Shown: positions 1 through 6,839 of the stretch, piece by piece
Layout of the letters: each line of letters opens with the position of its first letter
How positions within the stretch are numbered: the stretch's first letter is position 1
From: CAVWDI01 sp046259385
GTDB taxonomy: Bacteria; Chloroflexota; Anaerolineae; Anaerolineales; UBA4823
Assembly (NCBI GenBank): GCA_046259385.1
Contig: JBJYWI010000050.1
Location: 1 to 25,468 of the forward strand
DNA: 25,468 nucleotides
Direction of reading: 5' to 3'
The notes under the pieces: generated by a model
What the model was told of the DNA's origin: nothing
The model's database searches: none
What the model saw: the letters and a program-made list of their open reading frames with translations, nothing else
Program-made: the position numbers and the translations under genes

Positions 1-1532
1 GCTTCTGTAGCGGAGGTAGCGCATATGCTGCGAACGGTTGGAATTCCATACCGTTCTAATATTTCAAGGGATTCGGAGAGAAGCAAGTTCCTTCCTTCTG
101 CCTCGGCTTTTTGGATAATAAAATTGATTTCTCTTTTATTTATAGGAAATTCTGGTATTTCTGATTTTGTTTGAATGTTCTGGTATATTTGGTAGTAATA
201 GTGACTTTTTTCCAATGCTCGAATTGTCTCAACTACCTGGTTAAAAATCGGGAAATTGTAATATTGCTTTAAATACGTGACTTCACTTGCATTGGTGGAC
301 AAGTAGTAAGCAACCGGTTTCTTATTCTGATTAACAATCTTAATTATATGTTCCAGAAGATGACGGCTGGTGAGATTCTCCGCCTCCGATAATGAAGTGT
401 GCAAAAAAACCAGACCATCAATCTCATCCAACTGGAGCGTTTTTTCAACGATTTCTGCGTAAACATTAAGATCAAATAAGTCACCCAAGTCTAAAGGATT
501 TGTTAACCGGATTACAGAAGCCCGGAAGTGTTCCTCTATCGCTTCCAGAAAATTTTTCGGCAGCTTTGCCAGTTTCAATCCAGATAGCTCGCAAGCATCT
601 GCGGCAATTATGGCGTGACCTCCTGAACGGGAAATAATCGCTAAGTTTTTACCCTTCATCGGAGGCAATTCGAGAATTTTCAAATTATTTCCGAATGAGG
701 TGGCATCATGTATTCTGATAATTCCAGATTGATGAAAAGCAGCATTAACCACTTTATCATCGCTGGTTAATGAAGCCGTATGAGATTGGGCAATGTCCTT
801 GCTGTAGTTTCCAATATTCGCTTTAAATGCAAGTATGGGTTTGTTGGAACTTTTTGCGATCTGCATCAGACGGCGGCCATCCCGGATACTTTCAAGATAC
901 ATAAAGATGATCTCGGTACTTTCATCCGTTATCAGATATTCCAACATATCTTCAGCATTGATATCTAACATATTGCCGAGTGAAACAAATTTACTCAAAC
1001 CAAGGCCATCATTTGCCATTAAATTCAGAGCGCTCATTCCAACACCACCGCTCTGTGTAATTATGGAAACATCTCCTTCTTTGATAAATTTCGTCAAGCG
1101 CGGGAATGGAACACAGAATCCATTTTCTAGATTAATTGCTCCAATACAATTCGGTCCTATAAATCGAATTCCATATTTGTTTGATATTTCGATTAGTTGA
1201 CTTTCTAATTCGCGTCCTTCTTCAGTAAATTCGCTAAATCCTGCGCTTTCGATAATTGCCCACCTGATACCTTTCTGGCCGCACTCTTCAAGTATTGATG
1301 GGACTGTTTTGGCGGGTGTGAGGATGACAGCAAGATCGACTTTATCGGGTATTTCACCTATAGTAGGATAAATTCTCCGAGTCTCAATCATCCCCCCACG
1401 TGGTCCAACGGCATAAACAATTCCTTTAAAACCAAATTCAACAAGATTTGAGACAATATTGCGACCCAAGTTGGAATTTCTTGAAGAAACTCCTACTACA
1501 ACAACACTGCACGGGAAAAATAATTCTCGCAT
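1..1532 (-). CDS. ADP-forming acyl-CoA (acetate-CoA) synthetase, fused alpha-beta type, C-terminus cut by window edge
   Basis: I translated the minus strand and found one open frame from ATG 1532-1530 to base 1 without a stop (510 codons visible). It opens with a CoA-binding Rossmann domain (VVVVGVSSRNSNLGRNIV, then GVVYAVGP-like GIVYAVGPRGG), followed by a succinyl-CoA-ligase-like domain with ITQSGGVGMS and SHTAS. His251 in SHTAS sits where this family carries its phospho-histidine. A second ligase domain contains SRSGGHAIIAADACE. The last ~20 visible residues (LLSESLEILERYGIPTVRS) look like the start of an ATP-grasp domain, so alpha and beta parts are probably fused. The family converts acyl-CoA + ADP + Pi to acid + CoA + ATP, an energy-saving step in fermenters. 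It begins 22 bp after the OB-fold gene and is probably co-transcribed with it. The acyl substrate cannot be read from sequence. Confidence 0.88.
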   Translation of the reverse strand, partial: MRELFFPCSVVVVGVSSRNSNLGRNIVSNLVEFGFKGIVYAVGPRGGMIETRRIYPTIGEIPDKVDLAVILTPAKTVPSILEECGQKGIRWAIIESAGFSEFTEEGRELESQLIEISNKYGIRFIGPNCIGAINLENGFCVPFPRLTKFIKEGDVSIITQSGGVGMSALNLMANDGLGLSKFVSLGNMLDINAEDMLEYLITDESTEIIFMYLESIRDGRRLMQIAKSSNKPILAFKANIGNYSKDIAQSHTASLTSDDKVVNAAFHQSGIIRIHDATSFGNNLKILELPPMKGKNLAIISRSGGHAIIAADACELSGLKLAKLPKNFLEAIEEHFRASVIRLTNPLDLGDLFDLNVYAEIVEKTLQLDEIDGLVFLHTSLSEAENLTSRHLLEHIIKIVNQNKKPVAYYLSTNASEVTYLKQYYNFPIFNQVVETIRALEKSHYYYQIYQNIQTKSEIPEFPINKREINFIIQKAEAEGRNLLLSESLEILERYGIPTVRSICATSATE

Positions 1533-1554
1533 ACAATAATTCCTAAATTTGTTT

Positions 1555-2298
1555 TTACCTGATTTCGATCTGTTCAGGTCTCCTCACCTCAATTTCGAAT
1601 ATTCCTTCGTATTCCTCAATTACTCCTCTTATGCATACAGTTTTTCCAATATAGTAAACATCTGGGTCGAAGGGAAAAGCTTCCAGGTTACTTCCCCAGA
1701 TCAACGCAGTAAAACGGTCTGGATCAGGATATTCCCTTCCGATATTGAGAAATGTAGGTTGTCCACTTGAAGAGGCGGCAAAATGACTATCGATCACAGG
1801 CCCGCATATTATTACTAATTCGCCGACATAATTAAATGCGTCGTCCCAATTTATAGTTTCTATAGATGGTTTTTGTTCGAGTTCAGGAGTATTTTCGATT
1901 ATTTCGGGAGAAAAAGTAGGTGATGGGGTTATCCCTTCTTCTTCAATTTCCTTGTTGTCATCATATAAAAAATCAGATTGGTTTTCTGATGGCTCAGGAG
2001 TTATGCACCTCCAGTTTTCTTGAGGCAGTCCTTTGACAATATCTTCAATACAAGGGTCGCTCTGTACCGTCTTTTGAATAGTTTTCCCAATATCAATTTT
2101 GTTTTCCTGAACATTAAATTCATTTTGTAAATTTAACTGTTTGTTTTCTTGAGCTGGTTCAGGGATTTCCGATGAAGGTTTTGAGAGAAATACTAAAAAG
2201 AAAAATATAAAAATAAAAAACAACAAACCAAAAATTCTTGATCTATTGTTTTTGACAATTTTGAATAATTTGTTATTTAAAGAATTCTGTTCAGTCAT
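1555..2298 (-). CDS. Membrane-anchored protein with C-terminal OB-fold-like domain, function unknown
   Basis: The product is 247 aa. A basic N-terminus (KIVKNNRSR) leads into one transmembrane helix at about residues 22-38, then an acidic, Glu/Pro/Thr-rich linker of about 110 residues, then a C-terminal domain of ~100 residues. That domain (YVGELVIICGPVIDS, PTFLNIGREYPDPDRF, YIGKTVCIRGVIEEYEGIFE) resembles the OB-fold nucleic-acid-binding domain found beside some secreted nucleases. No nuclease domain is present. I chose ATG 2298 rather than ATG 2388, because a good promoter lies between them and would start transcription at or beside ATG 2298. The 30 extra residues of the longer form also look non-coding. 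The positive-inside pattern puts the OB domain outside the cytoplasm. A role in handling external nucleic acid is a guess only. Confidence 0.75.
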   Translation of the reverse strand: MTEQNSLNNKLFKIVKNNRSRIFGLLFFIFIFFFLVFLSKPSSEIPEPAQENKQLNLQNEFNVQENKIDIGKTIQKTVQSDPCIEDIVKGLPQENWRCITPEPSENQSDFLYDDNKEIEEEGITPSPTFSPEIIENTPELEQKPSIETINWDDAFNYVGELVIICGPVIDSHFAASSSGQPTFLNIGREYPDPDRFTALIWGSNLEAFPFDPDVYYIGKTVCIRGVIEEYEGIFEIEVRRPEQIEIR

Positions 2299-2304
2299 AA
2301 TACT

Positions 2305-2334
2305 ATTATCACAATCTGTCGTAATTAATGTCAA
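2305..2334 (-). promoter_or_regulatory. Sigma-70-type promoter of the OB-fold gene, predicted leaderless
   Basis: On the minus strand a perfect -35 TTGACA (2334-2329) is followed, after 17 bp, by TGATAA (2311-2306); reading the -10 as GATAAT gives 18 bp. The predicted start of transcription is about 2298, which is the A of the ATG. No Shine-Dalgarno sequence is present. This promoter also argues against the longer start at 2388. Confidence 0.6.
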
Positions 2335-2389
2335 GTTAATTCGGTGTATATTGAAGTCAAATCGAACATTTCCAAATTGATTTTTCATT

Positions 2390-2395
2390 TATAAT
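2390..2395 (+). promoter_or_regulatory. Possible -10 box for the corrinoid protein gene
   Basis: TATAAT lies 27 bp before the ATG at 2423, leaving room for a short leader that carries the strong AGGAGG at 2412-2417. No convincing -35 is seen at the right distance, so this rests on the -10 and its position alone. Confidence 0.35.
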
Positions 2396-2422
2396 TTTTG
2401 GGTTGTTATTCAGGAGGAATTA

Positions 2423-3082
2423 ATGAAAGAAGAAAAATTTTTGCAGTTGAAGAAAGCAGTTATTGATGGCGAGAAAGATGATGCAGAAATTTCCGCAAAA
2501 GAAGCATTATCAATGGGTCTTGATCCTTTGGAATGTATTAATCAGGGATTAACACCAGGCATAAAAAAAGTAGGTGAATTGTTTGCCACTGGGGATTACT
2601 TTTTGCCTGAGTTGATTATGGGAGCAGAAGCGATGAAAGCAGCCCTTGGCATTCTCGAGCCTGCTATGCTGGGAGATAGAAAACGCGAAATTGTTGGCAA
2701 GGTAGTTTTGGGTACTGTCGAAGGTGATATTCATGAAATTGGGAAAACTCTTGTTGGAACTATGTTGACCGCAAATGGTTTTGAAGTTGTGGATATTGGT
2801 GTAGACAGAACCATCAACGATTTTATCTCAACCATTAAGGAAGTAAATGCGGATATAGTTGGCGCATCAGCGTTGTTGACTACTACCATGGTGAAACAAA
2901 ATGAATTAATTCAAGCGCTAGTTGATGCAGGAATCAGGGATGATGTTAAGGTAATGGTGGGTGGTGCTCCGGTGACGAAGGAGTATGCGGATGAAATTGG
3001 TGCAGATGGGTATGCTGAAGATGCCATTTCAGCAGTCGATATGGCGTACAGGTTAATGGACGCGCCAGAAAATTTAGGATGA
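2423..3082 (+). CDS. Corrinoid (B12-binding) protein of a methyltransferase system, MtbC/MttC-like
   Basis: This 219-aa protein has the two-domain layout of methanogen-type corrinoid proteins. The helical cap domain (about 1-90; ALSMGLDPLECINQGLTPG and GEYF-like GDYFLPELIMGAEAM) precedes a Rossmann B12-binding domain. That domain contains GDIHEIGK with His104 as the expected lower cobalt ligand, then SALLTTTM and GGAPVT. The family shuttles methyl groups between a substrate-specific methyltransferase and a second acceptor. No methyltransferase gene is adjacent, so the substrate (methylamine, methoxyaromatic or other) is unknown. Translation starts behind a strong AGGAGG. The reductive activase at 20712-22432 is a plausible partner for restoring Co(I). 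Divergent from the OB-fold gene. Confidence 0.92.
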   Translation: MKEEKFLQLKKAVIDGEKDDAEISAKEALSMGLDPLECINQGLTPGIKKVGELFATGDYFLPELIMGAEAMKAALGILEPAMLGDRKREIVGKVVLGTVEGDIHEIGKTLVGTMLTANGFEVVDIGVDRTINDFISTIKEVNADIVGASALLTTTMVKQNELIQALVDAGIRDDVKVMVGGAPVTKEYADEIGADGYAEDAISAVDMAYRLMDAPENLG

Positions 3083-3102
3083 CTTTGTAGGATACTTTTT
3101 CC

Positions 3103-3118
3103 CCAGCATGAGTGCTGG
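3103..3118. repeat. Short perfect hairpin between corrinoid protein and lipoprotein genes
   Basis: CCAGCA and TGCTGG form a perfect 6-bp stem around a TGAG loop, in the 60-bp gap between two co-directional genes. No T-run follows on either strand, so it is not a classic terminator. It could stabilise an mRNA end or reduce read-through. Confidence 0.45.
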
Positions 3119-3142
3119 AAAATCAAAAAACAGGAGATTATT

Positions 3143-3898
3143 TTGAATCAAAAAAGAAGTAAGCTGGTGTTTTCAATGTTTTTTATCGTTTTATTTGCAG
3201 TTTCGGTAATTGCTTGTGATGCTATTGGGGAGATTTCACGACCTGGTGATGGAGCGGTAAATCTTCCGGAAGAACCTGTTGAACCACCCCCGCAGGAAAC
3301 TGAAGCCCAACCTGAACCAACGATTCCCCCTCAACCAACCCAAGCTCCAGAAGGCGGAAGTCCAGCAGTGCCTCCTTCAGCAGGTGATGAAGGCTCGAGT
3401 GATGAATTAATGAATATCATAAGAATTCTATTGTTTATCATTATTATTGTAATTGTCCTTGGTGTGATTGTCTGGATCATTTCTCTTTTAACGCGTTCAG
3501 ATAAGAAAGCTGCTGAACCGGTTCAAGGACCTGTCGCTCCACCGATGGAAAGTCAACGGATAACTGAAAATACACATCTCAAGAATGCGTCTCCGGCGGT
3601 TAAAGAACTTTATAATCGTTATGTCGAGCTGATTAAATCATATGGTCCGGTATCGATTATTCCAACAGAGTCTCGCATCGATTTTCAAGCGCGTACGATA
3701 TTCTCATCAGTGCAATTTAGGTTGGAAAGTCTCGAGATTAAATTAGTTCTTCCCCGGATAATTCAGGATGAAAAAGTAATTCGTGTAGATACGATTTCTG
3801 CAGATAAATATTCACACCTGATTATGGTTGATGAACTTGATGATTTCGACGCAAGGTTCAATGCCTGGCTGGGCGAATCCTATAACCAGGCTAGCTAA
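3143..3898 (+). CDS. Lipoprotein with a second membrane helix and a DUF5655-like C-terminal domain
   Basis: The 251-aa product starts at TTG 3143, set by CAGGAG at 3131-3136. A basic N-terminus and hydrophobic stretch end in the lipobox VIAC (Cys25). Then come a Pro/Glu-rich linker (about 40-80), a second hydrophobic helix (about 92-116) ending in TRSDKK, and a ~110-residue C-terminal domain. That domain (LYNRYVELIKSYGPVSIIPT, FDARFNAWLGESY) resembles DUF5655. The topology implied is lipid-anchored N-terminus outside, one span, and the C-terminal domain in the cytoplasm, which is unusual for a lipoprotein. If Cys25 is not processed, it would be a two-span membrane protein instead. It lies 60 bp behind the corrinoid gene; a functional link is unproven. 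Confidence 0.75.
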   Translation: MNQKRSKLVFSMFFIVLFAVSVIACDAIGEISRPGDGAVNLPEEPVEPPPQETEAQPEPTIPPQPTQAPEGGSPAVPPSAGDEGSSDELMNIIRILLFIIIIVIVLGVIVWIISLLTRSDKKAAEPVQGPVAPPMESQRITENTHLKNASPAVKELYNRYVELIKSYGPVSIIPTESRIDFQARTIFSSVQFRLESLEIKLVLPRIIQDEKVIRVDTISADKYSHLIMVDELDDFDARFNAWLGESYNQAS

Positions 3899-3929
3899 CA
3901 AGATAAAATAATTCTGTTTGGTGTAAATA

Positions 3930-3963
3930 AAAGCCCCTGATCTTGAATAATGACAGGGGCTTT
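3930..3963. terminator. Strong bidirectional intrinsic terminator between convergent genes
   Basis: AAAGCCCCTG (3930-3939) and CAGGGGCTTT (3954-3963) form a perfect 10-bp stem with a 14-nt loop. T-rich sequence follows on both strands. It closes the lipoprotein gene on the plus strand and the response-regulator operon on the minus strand, 16 bp from the stop codon of the latter. Confidence 0.85.
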
Positions 3964-3979
3964 CTATTTTGTTGAGAAA

Positions 3980-5176
3980 TTATTTCTTTTTCTTTGATCC
4001 CTTGGGAGGGGTATTAATAATTTCAGTGGATAAATGGGAGAGTTCAATTGTTGGATCGTCACAAAAAATGACTGCCCGCTCAATTACATTTTTTAATTCA
4101 CGGATATTACCAGGCCAATTATATTGTTTTAATACCTCTATAGATTTTGGATTCACATCAAGAACATTTTTGCCCATTCGTTGGTTCGCTTTTTTTATGA
4201 ATAAACCGACCAGTTCAGGAATATCCTGACTCCGCTCAGATAGGGGTGGAAGATCTAGATCCACTACTTTCAGTCGATAGTACAGATCTTCTCTAAACAT
4301 CCCGGTTTCCATCAAGGCTTTCAGGTCTCGATTTGAGGCGGCTAGAATCTGGACATCCACTTTTATTTCATTTGTTCCACCTACCCGCCTGAAGGAATGA
4401 TCTTCAATTGCCCGTAATAATTTTGCCTGCATGTCTACAGGCATGGACGAAATTTCATCCAGGAATAATATGCCCCCATCAGCGATCTCCATTAATCCAA
4501 GTTTTCGTTTTTCTGCGCCGGTAAATGCGCCTGGTTCATATCCAAATAACTCTGATTCCAGGACTGTGCTTTGAATCGCTGCACAATTGATTGGTATAAA
4601 TGGTTTATCCTTGCGGGGACCCATTTGGTGAATCGCGTGTGCTAGTACTTCTTTCCCAGTTCCGGTTTCACCAGTTATCAAAACCGAGACGGAAGCCTCA
4701 GCTGCCCTCTGGGCTTGCTCGACAACGAGTTTCATTACCTGTGTGTCACCGACGATAAAATCTAGTTGGTTCTGTCTGCTTCTCCTTAGATGAGCCAATT
4801 CCCTTTTCATGGCGACAATTTCTTCCGCCCGCTGGATAGTGCTTTCTAGTTGATCGAATTTGATCGGTTTTTGTAGAAAATCATGGGCTCCGTTTTTCAT
4901 TGCTTCCACCGCCATCTCTATGTCCCCAAAGGCAGTGATCATTATAATGGGTGGTCGCATGGGCATTGAGGCTGTTTCTGCAAGAAAGGTCGGCCCAAAC
5001 CCATCGGGAAGCTGGGCATCAAGTAATACAATATCTGCTTTACCTTGATCTATAAATTCCTGAGCTTTCTTAATTGTAGAAACATCAAAGGCTTCATAAC
5101 CTCTTTCCGATAAAAATGTGCCAATATTCTTACGAGCAATTTCTTCGTCATCAACGATTAAAATGGTTGCACTCAT
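3980..5176 (-). CDS. NtrC-family sigma-54 activator response regulator lacking a DNA-binding domain
   Basis: The 398-aa protein has a receiver domain (about 1-118; acidic pocket D9/D10, phospho-acceptor D53 in VLLDAQLPDG, T81, K103) and an AAA+ domain with Walker A GETGTGKE (169-176), the sigma-54 contact loop GAFTGA (216-221) and Walker B GGILFLDE (D240/E241). The helical lid WPGNIRELKNVIERA follows. The usual C-terminal Fis-type helix-turn-helix is absent: the protein ends in a lysine-rich tail (GSKKKK), and the terminator follows the stop at once, so this is not a frameshift. It should hydrolyse ATP to open sigma-54 promoter complexes when phosphorylated by the kinase encoded 50 bp upstream. 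Helicobacter FlgR and chlamydial CtcC are known activators of this shape. Confidence 0.93.
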   Translation of the reverse strand: MSATILIVDDEEIARKNIGTFLSERGYEAFDVSTIKKAQEFIDQGKADIVLLDAQLPDGFGPTFLAETASMPMRPPIIMITAFGDIEMAVEAMKNGAHDFLQKPIKFDQLESTIQRAEEIVAMKRELAHLRRSRQNQLDFIVGDTQVMKLVVEQAQRAAEASVSVLITGETGTGKEVLAHAIHQMGPRKDKPFIPINCAAIQSTVLESELFGYEPGAFTGAEKRKLGLMEIADGGILFLDEISSMPVDMQAKLLRAIEDHSFRRVGGTNEIKVDVQILAASNRDLKALMETGMFREDLYYRLKVVDLDLPPLSERSQDIPELVGLFIKKANQRMGKNVLDVNPKSIEVLKQYNWPGNIRELKNVIERAVIFCDDPTIELSHLSTEIINTPPKGSKKKK

Positions 5177-5226
5177 ATATACCTCAAAATTATTTTTATT
5201 AAATTGACCCGGAGTGTAATGGAATT

Positions 5227-6780
5227 TCAGTTTAAGTAATTATCGCCAGGTAAGCGAACTTGAAAAACACTTCCGCCTGGAAAGCTTTTAACCTCAATTG
5301 TACCTTTATGGGCTTCTATGATTCGGCTGGCAATTGCTAAACCTAAACCTGTTCCACTTTTTTCGGTTGTATAGTAGGGTTCAAATATTTTAGCCAGAAT
5401 CTCGGGTGGGATTCCAGGTCCGGTATCAGCTACGCTTGTTTCAACAACTAACCTGTTCTCTGGAGTCCTGACAGGTTGTACTTTTATCGCTAACTTACCT
5501 CCTGTGTCGCGCATTACCTGAAGCGCATTAGTGACCAGATTTGTAAAAACCTGTTCTAACGCCCTCGGATTTCCTCGAATATTAGGACACTCAGGTGCGA
5601 TTTTTATACTGTCTTCAACATTGTAGCTTGTTATTCTTGGACGTAATCTCTGTAGGAGATGGGTTATTAATGCAGGCAAGTTTACCATTTCCATGTCCAA
5701 TTCAGATGAACGAGAGAATGATAAAACTGATTTCATCAATGCCTCCATTCTTTCACACTCCTGTTGTATCATGTCCAATGAAGGTCTGCTAGGGTCACTC
5801 TCCTCCAGGTTGTAAGCCATCCTTTGGGTTGTTGTGCTTATATTGTTTATTGAATTTCTAGCTTCATGAGCAAAAATAGATGTCAATTCACCCAGAAACG
5901 ACCTTTTCTCCAATTCTTTTGCATGGAGTTGAATTTTTTCTATTTCACTTAAGTCAGCAATCAGAACTATTATTCCATCGATTCCATTTTCATTTTTTAC
6001 AGGTATTGTACGGATATGGGCTGAGAATGTGTCTCCATTTCTTCTGAATGCCCTTAATTCCCCGAGATTGAAATTTGAATTCCCTCGCTGTGCATCTTTG
6101 AGCGATGGTAATACTGGCTCTGTTGTGATCAGGATATCATCAATCTGATGTCCGACTACCTCTTCATTTTTATACCCAAGCATCATTTCAGCACTGATAT
6201 TGATCTTAATGATTCGTAAATCCGGATTGGTGAAAATGATACCCTCATGAACCTGCTCTTCGATAATTAAACTGGATCTCCTGCGGTAATCACTCACATT
6301 TAATTCTTCTTTTATTTGAAGCCTTTGCAAATGGTCCTGAATGATAGTTGTCATTGTAATTGCCAATAATTTCGTAATTTGCAGGGTGTAATCTGTTGCT
6401 TGATTTTTGGTATCGGCGATAATCACTAATCCAATAATTGCGTTCAACTGACCTATTGGGGCAGAAGTGAAGTAGACAAGGTTTTTATTTCGAGCTGTAT
6501 CATGCAACTTGGTTTTGTAACGCTTCCCGGGGGTCCATTCTTGAGACTTTCGGAGGTGGATGATATCCTGTGCGGGGAGAGTAGCAGGTAATAATTTTTG
6601 TGGGTCAATTGACCCATAACATTGGAATCCAGGATCCTGGTCATTTGCCAGGTAAATTGCGACTATCTCAGCACCAGAAAGTTCTTTACCGATCGAAAGG
6701 ATTTTACTCAGATTGTCTTCCAGACCAAGCTCGTCGTTAACTGAAAGCAGTTCCTGCAAATTTTCCCAGAATTGTTCCAT
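5227..6780 (-). CDS. Cytosolic sensor histidine kinase (GAF-PAS-HisKA-HATPase)
   Basis: The protein is 517 aa with no transmembrane helix. An N-terminal GAF-like sensor region (about 15-150) is followed by a PAS domain (about 170-285; GIIFTNPDLRIIKINISAEM, MLGYKNEEVVGHQ). Then comes a HisKA dimerisation domain with the H-box FAHEARNSINN (His305) and a HATPase domain with the N-box QVFTNLVTNALQVM and the G-boxes ADTGPGIPPE and GTGLGLAIASRI. This is the NtrB-like arrangement expected for a partner of a sigma-54 activator. It lies between rpoN (59 bp upstream) and the response regulator (50 bp downstream), all on one strand, so the three are very likely one operon. The signal it senses must be intracellular and is unknown. 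Confidence 0.93.
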   Translation of the reverse strand: MEQFWENLQELLSVNDELGLEDNLSKILSIGKELSGAEIVAIYLANDQDPGFQCYGSIDPQKLLPATLPAQDIIHLRKSQEWTPGKRYKTKLHDTARNKNLVYFTSAPIGQLNAIIGLVIIADTKNQATDYTLQITKLLAITMTTIIQDHLQRLQIKEELNVSDYRRRSSLIIEEQVHEGIIFTNPDLRIIKINISAEMMLGYKNEEVVGHQIDDILITTEPVLPSLKDAQRGNSNFNLGELRAFRRNGDTFSAHIRTIPVKNENGIDGIIVLIADLSEIEKIQLHAKELEKRSFLGELTSIFAHEARNSINNISTTTQRMAYNLEESDPSRPSLDMIQQECERMEALMKSVLSFSRSSELDMEMVNLPALITHLLQRLRPRITSYNVEDSIKIAPECPNIRGNPRALEQVFTNLVTNALQVMRDTGGKLAIKVQPVRTPENRLVVETSVADTGPGIPPEILAKIFEPYYTTEKSGTGLGLAIASRIIEAHKGTIEVKSFPGGSVFQVRLPGDNYLN

Positions 6781-6839
6781 GTTTGTATTACCCTGGAAAA
6801 ATTATAATTCAGTTCAGGAATTATCGTGGTAAATTATGC

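Noticed and set aside
780..1200. Two overlapping plus-strand ORFs of 62 and 121 aa
   Set aside because: They lie antisense within the acyl-CoA synthetase, whose minus-strand translation shows clear family motifs throughout; the plus frames show none.
2299..2388. N-terminal extension of the OB-fold protein to ATG 2388
   Set aside because: It overlaps a near-consensus promoter for the same strand and encodes no recognisable signal or domain.
3103..3118. Hairpin as an intrinsic terminator of the corrinoid gene
   Set aside because: The stem is only 6 bp and is followed by A-rich, not T-rich, sequence on the coding strand.
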